Shown one piece after another: positions 56,938-64,000 of a stretch of DNA of 64,000 nt. The number at the start of each line of letters is the position of its first letter. The first letter of the stretch is position 1. The DNA is from Alopecurus myosuroides (lineage: Eukaryota > Streptophyta > Magnoliopsida > Poales > Poaceae). The stretch lies in contig CM054060.1 in assembly GCA_028641055.1 (NCBI GenBank), positions 293,990,660-294,054,659 on the forward strand, in the 5' to 3' direction. The translations under genes were made by a program, and so were the position numbers. The notes under the pieces are model-generated. The model was not told where the DNA came from. It worked only from the letters and a program-made list of their open reading frames with translations, and ran no database searches.

Positions 56938-58983
56938 TCACTCGCCCTTTGCCAACCGGATGGTCAAGCTGCATTTGACAGTCTTGTGCGTGGCAGGCTC
57001 ACGGGAGGTCGAGTGGTACTTGCACGGCTGGCTCAGCATGGCCTCCAGCGTGTACTTGGATTTGTCACCCCATTGGTCGTCGTCTTGTCTCGGGCGGGGG
57101 TATCGTCCCTCTCCAGCCGCGGCCGGCTGGTCGGTTTCCGTTGTGTTCACGGCTTGCGTCGTGCCGTAGCATTCCTTCGCCATCGCCCCACTCCTTTTCC
57201 GGGTGTCTCGGTTGTCGTGGTAGGGGCGGTCTCGCCCGTCGTGGCCGTTGGGCCTACCAGAGGGGTGGCTCGGGCCGGCTCCGACTGCTCTATCCGGGTC
57301 GCCGGCAATCAATGTGCCATTCGCGTCTAGCCGGATCGAGATCTTCATGAACGAGTCCGCCGTGGCGTACTGCTATGCACGGAAGAGCTTGTGTTTGAGC
57401 ATGGTGCTGTATAGGCAGCCGTTGATGAAGTAGGTGATGGCTTGGTGCTCTTCCACCCCTTCGTAGGTGTTGCACAGGTTGGACCACCGCGTCAAGTAGT
57501 CGCGGTCCTTCTTGCCTTTGCGCTGGATGCAGCTGGCCAGGTGTTGTGGCCGGCCGGGCCGCTTGTACGTGCTGGCGAAGTTAGTGAGGAAGACTTTATC
57601 GAAGTCCAGCCAACAGTGCATGCTCGCAGCGGGCAGGCTGCTCACCCACGTGCTTGCCGCGTCCTTCATCATGAGCGGTGCGTAGCGCACCGACACTCTC
57701 CGGTTGCCGCCGGCTATGCCCACCAGGGTGACATAGTCAACGAGCCATTCCTCTAGCTTAGGTGTGTCGTCGTACTTTGGGCGTAACCCTCTGGAGCTAG
57801 AAACCCCTCGGGAAAGGTTCTATTGTCATGTGACGCACTGGTGACCGGCCATGTCTTCCTCCTCGAGGATTCTCGACGCTTCGAGGGTGTTGATGCACTG
57901 CCGAGCGTCGATGTCGGTTGCTGGGCCGAACGCGCCCAGGCGGCCGCGAACGTTTGTGAGGGGGACCCAGGAAGCCGGCTCCGCCTGCCGGTTGCTGGCA
58001 TGCGAGGCGGCGCAAGCGGGATGGTGCTCGCCAATGTCTGGCAAGTGCCCACCTTGAGTGGCCAGCTGGTAACCTCCAGGGGGAGGCGGCTGACAGTAGC
58101 GGCCTGCCGAGGCAGCCGGTTGCAGGCTGTAGTTGCCCGGGTGCCGGTTGTCGTTGCCGCGGTACCGGCTGCCTCCTGTAGCCGGTTCGGCGTGGCGTCC
58201 CGGGTGGTAGCCGGAGTTGACGCTTCTGTCTCCTCGCGGCGGCACGTGGTGCAGGTTGGGCGATGATGCCTGTCGGTCACCGTGAGTGGCCCCAGCCGCC
58301 CGTTGGTCGGGGTCACGTGCGTTCGGCTGGGCAGCGCCTCCTGGTCTAGCCGCGACAGCGAGACTGGGATTCCTTGACGTGGCCAGGCGGCTCTGAGTCA
58401 CCTGCTGCTGGTTGGCCGCGATGAGGAGGTCCTGCAGGCGGCACTGCTGGTGTTGCAGGTCTTCGCCTTGGAGGCCGGGTAGTTCGGCCGCGACGGCTTC
58501 CGCGGCCCTCATGTTCTTGGCGGGGATGCTGTAGACCGGCTGGCAGAAGCCGGGTGGGATAGTCGGGTCAGCGGTGATCCCTAGCTCGTGCACGAGGTTG
58601 CCCCCATGTTGGAATACCGCCCCCATGCGGCTCGGTTCAACTGGCACGGGAGTGAAGTTGTGGACAGCGTTGAACTCACGTACTTGGGACTCTACCTGGC
58701 GTTGGGTAGAGTCAACATTTCGTGGCGTTGGCGCGCCTGCTCGAGCGCGGCGGCCACTTCTCGGGGTCCGTGTCCGAGCTGATGGGCGCGGCGAGGTCTT
58801 CGAGGACGGCCTTGACGGGGCCACGTGTAGTGGCGTTTCAGCTGCCCTCGGGGATCTCGCCTGGGTGGTGTGTGACCATGCACTCTGCATAGTCTTACGA
58901 TCTGCTACCACCTTCGGCGTCGAGCACCTTCTTGCAGAGGCGGTCGGAGCAGGCCTGTACCTTAGCAGGGTACTCGGGGACAA
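56938..58983 (-). pseudogene. gag of element A (in-frame stops)
   Basis: A single minus-strand frame covers 58983-56938 with stops near 57826, 57820 and 57370. The N-terminal 385 residues are low-complexity and rich in Pro, Ala, Gly and Gln. Then come the gag core (MMKDAASTWVSSLPAAS, DFDKVFLTNFASTYKRPG, DYLTRWSNLCNTYEG) and a zinc-finger-like CKYHSTSREPATHKTVKC (CX2H...HX3C) near 57010. This is the usual Tat gag plan; the total of about 680 residues is normal. The stops make it a pseudogene. Between 56937 and 56664 lies the link to protease, with no clear domain. Confidence 0.85.
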
Positions 58984-59179
58984 CAGCGACGAAGACGCGA
59001 TGCTCGCCGAAGTGGATGACGGAGCCGTTGTCCGGAAGAGAAGGGCCCTCGATGGCTCCGGTGTTGTTGATCATGAAATCAACGATGCCGAAGGTCACCA
59101 CGAGGCCGGTGACAACGCGTCCCCCGGACTCGGACAAAGGTGGTCCTGCGCAAATCACAGACCCTTCCATCGCCATTTT

Positions 59180-59198
59180 CCCCACGGTGGGCGCCAAC
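59180..59198 (-). other. Primer binding site of element A
   Basis: On the minus strand gttggcgcccaccgtgggg begins right after the 5' LTR end (ccccacaaca). It is the widespread grass Tat-type site, probably for tRNA-Arg, and it sets the orientation of the element. Confidence 0.8.
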
Positions 59199-60108
59199 TG
59201 TTGTGGGGTTTAATCACGGCATCACCAAAGGTGTTCCAATGGTGTTTAAAGAAGGGGCAAACTAGCAAACGATGGCGTTGGCGCGGGATTGGGTATCAAG
59301 CCTGTAGACACACGATGTACCCAGGTTCAGGGCCCTCATGATGAGGTGAAACCCCTACTCCTGCTTCTGTCTCTCTATTATCGATGCACAAGTTACAAAG
59401 TTGCTCCTGGAGCTGTGTTTTAGTAAGAAAGTGGATGAGAAGGTGAGTCTATTTGATCTCCCTCTAGGGGTGCTGGGCCAGTCCTTATATACTGGTGGAC
59501 TGGCCAACTTACAGGTGGGGGCCGGCTGGTACAAGACCAGCCGGGAAGATTCTTGGACAATCACCTCGTGTCCTTACGCCCTTCAAATCCGGGTGCCGTA
59601 CCCGGGTGCCGTGCTGCGGTAGGTCGAGCCCATCCCTGCATACCCGACAGCCACTCTCGGCTGCCCGAGCGCCCATGCTACCGTACCCGAGCCATGCACC
59701 GGGTACCTCGAGCCCACGCGGTGGGTACTGAAGACCGTAGGCTGGTATCGGGTAATTTGCATAGAAGTACAGCCTACCGTACGCGGGTACGGTTGAGCCC
59801 ATGCCTGAGTACCCCGAGTAGCCATGGAGTAGGTGTACTACGCGATGTAGAGAGGCACTGAGGCTTGCGGTTGCCTAAGGAGTTGGTGTGTTTCTTCATA
59901 CCTCCCCGTACTGTTTGACTTTGTGATCACCCGGTTGGGGCCTTCGTCCGGCTGGCTCGCCGGCAGGCGGGCGGCGACACCAGCCGGCAGGTGGATGGAG
60001 GTCTGGGGTATGCTTGTACGCTCTTAGCCATGTGTGTTCATATGAAGCGCGATCTTCCGGTTGCTTCTTTCCGACTTCTTGAGGCACCCGGGGATCATCC
60101 CCCCAACA
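59199..60108 (-). repeat. 5' LTR of element A (910 bp)
   Basis: On the minus strand it starts tgttggggggat and ends ccccacaaca. A TATA box, tatataag, lies at 59484-59491 in minus direction. Many small differences from 14374-15754 (about 8% in the part compared). Confidence 0.93.
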
Positions 60109-61130
60109 GTATGGTTGATACCGATGATCGGATCCCGGACAAGTAAAATATCGTGAGACAAAGGGATTTAGTTACAACGTTGATGGTTCACACGATCACA
60201 AGATTCATCGTTAAATATATAGGAGTCATCACGGATCTCCAGATCCCGCTGTTGATTATTGATCAGAGAGGTGTCTTGGTCATTTCTGTATTATTCGTGA
60301 ATCATAGGGTGACACACTTAAGGTTCGATGACGTGTTTGAGAGGATACAGAATATCGGAGAATAGTTTGGACAACACCGGAATTGTTTTGGGTAAACTTG
60401 AAATAGTTCAAGGGTTTTCCCATTGAATGGTTGTTGATAGAATTAACAAATGATTCGAGGGGTTATGTGCAAACGTTTGGTAATAGAATAAAAAAAATAC
60501 TAATTTAGAGAAATAAAAGTGTTTTGTTCATTTAATAAAGAAAAACCTTTGGATTTTCTAAGTGGAAAATTAAGAGAGAGATGAGTGGGTGTGAGTGGAG
60601 TGTCCACTCACATGAAGAGGGCAAGAGGTGGGAGGACCATGGCTTGGCCGCACCCCCCTGGGCTGCCTCCCCCTCCCCTATAAAAGGAGGGTGAGATCTC
60701 TCCCTCCTCCACACACTTGTCCCACCTCCATTCTCTCCACCCGCTGCTCCATTCCATGTTCATCTGCTTGGCGAAGCTCTGACCGTGGGATTCTTCACCA
60801 CACCACGCCGTCGTGCTGCTGGAGTTCCAGGGGATCCTCTACTTCCGCCGCCCCGCTGGATTGAGGGAACGGAGGTCTCCATCAAGCTAAACGTGTGAAC
60901 GATCACGGAGGCACCGCTGGATTGCGGTGCACATCTTTTTGGTCTTGATATCGACGTGAGTACGACTACGCCAACAACGAGATTCGATCTCGTACCGCTT
61001 AGGTTCTTCGAGGGTATGTTTTTGTAAGACTCTTTCTCCTTGTTGCTTTCATCTCTTAGATTAGATCTTTGGCCCTTTGGGTGTCTTTCGCGTAGGATTT
61101 TTTTTTGTTTTCTATGCTATGAACCCTATA
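60109..61130 (+). repeat. Copia 3' LTR, second piece
   Basis: It resumes at the target copy gtatg and continues with accgatgatcggatcccgg, the LTR's next landmark after the point lost at 14373. The end (gaaccctata) is a degenerate form of the usual ...ccaaca, so the last base is uncertain by a few positions. Open frames in its GC-rich part (60628-60864) are compositional. Confidence 0.85.
60679..60685 (+). promoter_or_regulatory. TATA box of the copia LTR
   Basis: tataaaa in cccctataaaaggagggtgag is followed about 30-40 bp later by a pyrimidine-rich ctccctcctccacacac, the likely transcription start region. Confidence 0.75.
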
Positions 61131-61209
61131 GTTGTATCCAAAACTCACAAGTATAGAGGAAAAAAACAGCAAAAGTATTTGGGAAAGTAGATATGTTTTG
61201 GGCGTATCA
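61131..61209 (-). repeat. First 79 bp of the Athila-like 3' LTR, cut by the copia element
   Basis: It reads tgatacgcccaaaacatat on the minus strand from 61209 and stops at the copia LTR end near 61131. The remainder of this LTR should lie beyond the copia's 5' end, outside the window. Confidence 0.65.
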
Positions 61210-61225
61210 ACTCCCCCAAGCTTAG

Positions 61226-63107
61226 CTTATTGCTTCTCCTCAAGCAATCCATAACAACTGAGTGCGATAAAAGAACTTTAATGAACACATTTGCTTCATA
61301 TGATGTATATATTCTCACTATATGATCAAGTGCTTAGGAAATTCATAATAAGAAGGATGCAAATAAAGCCACCTAATAGTTATGTAAACCATGAAGAGAT
61401 GCCAACACACTAATAATAAGTAACATGGAGTATATCCATTTGCAAGATTGCAATGTTCATAATAAGATATGATAAAGTGGTATCCCGCTTTCCCTTAATT
61501 GTGGGGCAAAACATAAATGCTAGGGCACCTATGAAGTTCAAATGAAGACTGGAAGTAGATGTATCAAAGATAAAAGCATCAAAGTTATACCACAATCAAC
61601 CGTGTTCTAGGACAAGCACAGTACACTAAGAATGACAGTTATGCTCTCGAGAAGGTGCTCAAAGAAAAGATGGTGACTCAACAGTAAAGTAAAAGATTGG
61701 CCCTTCGTAGAGGGAAGTAGGGATTAACATGTGCTAGAGATTTTTATTTTATTAAAAACATAAGTAATACGATTTTGAGAGGTGATTGTTCATGTCAACG
61801 AATGGCAATATAGTTCTTGTTATCTTCCATACTAAACAAGTTGAGAGCGGTTCCAAGTTATTGATATTAGGCATTTATAGCATGCATTTTTATATGGTAT
61901 TACACTCCTCCCACCCTTTGCTTTCACAAACCATGGCTAACCGAATCCTCGGGTGCCTGACAATAATCATATACCATGGAGGAGTGCCTATTTATTTGTT
62001 TAACTTTTTTCTGTTATAATGGTCTAACCAGCTCTTTGCAAAATTATGACAAGCAGATGGAGCATGCAAGTCGAGGTACTTAATTAGTATGGAAGATAAC
62101 AAACTCAACTACTACTTCCTCATGACCTAAAATAGTGTCACAATATGAGAAGTATTTTGAAGGTTTTAAAGGTAGCACATGAAAATTTACTTGGAATGGT
62201 TTGAAATACCATGCATAGGAATTTATAGTGGACTCTTTGGAATAACTTGGTTTTGGGTAGTTCGATGCATGAGTAGAGCTCATACTCAGTACAAGTGAAG
62301 GGTAGCAATGGACTGGGAAGCGACAATCAAGAGTGCAATAACCCTCATAATCATGCTTGCGACAGAACAAAATTAACGGGGCATAAAAGTGATACAGGAA
62401 CTCTGAGGTAAAATAAACCATAGAGGATTAATTGACTTTTTGTTTTCATTCGTATGCATGCGTGAGCATGTGCCAAGTAAATTCAAATGAAACATTCAGA
62501 GGAGGATACCACAATGTCATACCCTTTTATGAATAGAACAATGCGAGCAAACATTTATACGACATGCTTACTATTAGTAAATTGGAACTGATCATAAGAG
62601 AGCACGAACTACTAAGCATCCATTAAATAACATACACCTTACACGAACAAACTAAGCATGTCCACATGGATGAGTATATGTACAAAAAAGAAAACAAATA
62701 GAGTTAATACCAGCCTCTCACCATACCTTGAGTTGTCATGAATCGTCATTATTGTTTTTTTACTTGTGTGGCTTGAATGATATGAAATGATAACCAAGCT
62801 CCAATGGAGTCACGGAAGACTGTTGAACTCTGTATGAAACTTTAGAAAACCGAAGAAGAACAACAAATATTTTTGGATTTTCGAATTTAAAACAAGAACA
62901 AAAGGAAACAAGCAAACAAAGAAAAATCTTTTTGGATTTTTGAATAACAGACTGAAACTAGAAAGTAAAGCAAACTAATATAGAAACTAAAGAAAATAAA
63001 TAAATAAAGAGAAACAAAAGAAATATATATTTTTTGGTCTTTTTGCGTTTTGGAAATCAATGAAGGACAAAGAAACAAAAACATGGATATATAAAGAACC
63101 GACAGAT
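61226..63107. other. Non-coding 3' region of the Athila-like element
   Basis: About 1.9 kb of AT-rich DNA with no convincing open frame. Poly-purine/pyrimidine-rich segments (aaacaagaacaaaaggaaac, tttttggattttt repeated near 62872-62942) are present. Long 3' non-coding regions are usual in Athila elements. Confidence 0.55.
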
Positions 63108-63998
63108 TTATGATTTGTAAATGAGTGTGATGTTGGTATACCTCCCCCAAAGCTTAGGCTTTTGGCCTAAGTGGAGATCGATCCCAATAGGGCCAAGAAG
63201 TGGTGCCCCCATAGTATGACGAGGAAGGGTGATCATCTTGATATGAACTCGAGGACGCCCCAGTGTAATGCACGGTGTAGTCCTAAGAGGGCGCCTCGTG
63301 ACCCGCTTGATACTCGGGTCGTGCTGCACATGGAAACCAAGCAAACCCAGCTGCTCATCCAACTCCTCCTTTGAGCGCGACCACGGCCTCCTGCGAATAC
63401 TGAACAAACCAGGCTATAGTAAAGGAACTTCCCTTTCGTCTCCATCAGTAAACAAAAATCTATAAACTAGACTTCCTGGACTATAGTTAGCGGTAACAAA
63501 ATGATGGGCTTTTATAGAACCAAGATCAAGTCTCTATGGGGCTAACAACGCATCATTGGGAGCAATAGAAAGGCCTAGAGCAGCTATAATACGTGAAGCA
63601 ATAATACCTTCATAAATGGTTCCTCTAGCAGCTAAACGGCGAGCAATGAGAGAACCAAGATTGTACTTATTGTTATTGCTAAGTGTAGTAGCCAGGAAAG
63701 CTAAATGGTAATTAGAAATATTACTAGTGTTTTCCCTACGAAGAACACTAGTAGCAAGATAGTAAGCAAAGTATCTAATGGCTGGGAGCTGAATGTTCCT
63801 TATCTTGCCACACTGGGCTACGCGGTCATCATCATTTGTCACTCCTCAGTAAATTTCCAGCAAATCAGCGGGTCGACCTTGTATCCTCTTCGTTGTCCCA
63901 TACGGAGCAATGCCTATGATACTGCAAAATCTTTGCAAGGTCAAGGTAAAAGGCCTATCATAAATTCTAAAGGAAACAGATGGATTGCAGGGGGAGTT
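63108..63998 (-). pseudogene. Athila ORF1-type protein, partial, broken
   Basis: From 63998 down one frame reads YDRPFTLTLQRFCSIIGIAP, then a tga at 63846-63848, then IRNIQLPAIRYFAYYLATSV and KYNLGSLIARRLAARG to a stop at 63534-63536. A second part at 63407-63340 in another frame (IRRRPWSRSKEELDEQLGLL) belongs to the same protein type. This matches the plant 'Athila ORF1' group (PF03078-like), a long protein of unknown function encoded by Athila retrotransposons. Part of the protein between 63536 and 63407 looks lost. The N-terminus is beyond the window. Assignment rests on remembered family sequence. Confidence 0.62.
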
Positions 63999-64000
63999 AT

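Larger units (their letters stand above)
14374..60108 (-). mobile_element. Tat-clade Ty3/gypsy retrotransposon 'A', minus strand, with nested insertions
   Basis: LTRs at 14374-15754 and 59199-60108 flank a minus-strand primer site, gag, protease, reverse transcriptase, two RNase H domains, integrase, and a plus-strand gene before the 3' LTR. The second, archaeal-type RNase H marks the Tat (Retand/RIRE2-like) clade. After removing the MITE, element B and the CACTA, about 13.2 kb belongs to A. Its LTRs differ by roughly 8% in the first 400 bp by eye, so it is older than element B, which it contains. Coding regions have many frameshifts and stops. Confidence 0.93.
13089..61130 (+). mobile_element. 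Angela/BARE/WIS-like copia element, 3' end only, split by nested insertions
   Basis: The pieces at 13089-14373 and 60109-61130 join into the end of a Ty1/copia element: RNase H, polypurine tract, then a 3' LTR of about 1.65 kb. The LTR keeps the group's landmarks as I recall them: caataataaa near its start, a region about tcaaacgtcacgccgtaaca, the cggagagatata stretch, a TATA box and a gtaggatttttt end. The upstream part lies beyond the Tekay element and outside the window. Element A (14374-60108) fills the gap in the LTR. Assignment to this group is from remembered sequence, not alignment. Confidence 0.85.
61131..64000 (-). mobile_element. Athila-like gypsy retrotransposon, 3' end, minus strand
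   Basis: On the minus strand the window enters within an Athila-type ORF (63998-63110), passes about 1.9 kb of AT-rich non-coding DNA, reaches a polypurine tract ctaagcttgggggagt (61210-61225) and then an LTR start tgatacgcccaaaac (61209 downward), which the copia element cuts after about 79 bp. LTRs opening tgatacg after an aagcttgggggag tract are a hallmark I recall for Triticeae Athila families such as Sabrina; the family name is not certain. Confidence 0.72.

Overview
The window is intergenic DNA from a large grass genome, most likely Triticeae (wheat, barley, rye or Aegilops type). The evidence is a copia LTR and RNase H that match my recollection of the Angela/BARE/WIS group, plus Tekay-, Tat- and Athila-clade gypsy elements, a CACTA transposon with long satellite arrays, and deep nesting. 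I see no intact host gene. Every open frame of interest is either transposon coding sequence or a gene fragment carried inside a transposon.

The layout is a nest that target-site duplications (TSDs) resolve. Level 0 is an Athila-like gypsy element on the minus strand (61131-64000). Level 1 is an Angela/BARE-like copia element on the plus strand that landed in the Athila 3' LTR; its RNase H end is at 13089-13689 and its 3' LTR is split into 13739-14373 and 60109-61130. Two gypsy elements then hit the copia: a Tekay-type chromovirus (1-13088, left end outside the window) in the RNase H region, and Tat-clade element 'A' (14374-60108, minus strand, TSD gtatg) in the copia LTR. Element A in turn contains a hAT MITE at the very tip of its 3' LTR (14383-14856, TSD gtcgtggg), Tat element 'B' (16275-26277, minus strand, TSD tcgtt) and a 22-kb CACTA transposon (28015-50078, TSD ttg). 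The CACTA's satellite is split by a solo gypsy LTR (35787-40274, TSD gtgaa), which is itself split by a Mutator-type MITE (36961-37875, TSD atccaaata). Hand-counted LTR divergence agrees with this order: about 8% for A, and about 1.2-1.3% for B and the Tekay element.

Three things stand out. (1) Both Tat elements carry, between pol and the 3' LTR, a multi-exon gene on the opposite strand with its own TATA box, encoding a Transposase_28-like protein. In A it is broken by B (5' UTR) and by the CACTA (coding region). (2) Element B has only gag and protease, with pol deleted at the start of reverse transcriptase, yet its LTRs are young, so it was probably moved in trans. (3) The CACTA shows no recognisable TNP2 transposase but carries a two-exon acidic coiled-coil gene, pieces of at least three gene families (an XS-type zinc finger, a DEDD 3'-5' exonuclease and a DUF4283-like protein), a roughly 358-bp satellite with dimeric higher-order structure and a roughly 190-bp tandem array.

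The Tekay-type element is the best preserved: its gag-pol needs only two frame repairs and three sense codons to be open. Its LTR also contains a phase-compatible pair of exon-like coding segments, conserved in both LTR copies, that would encode an acidic tail.
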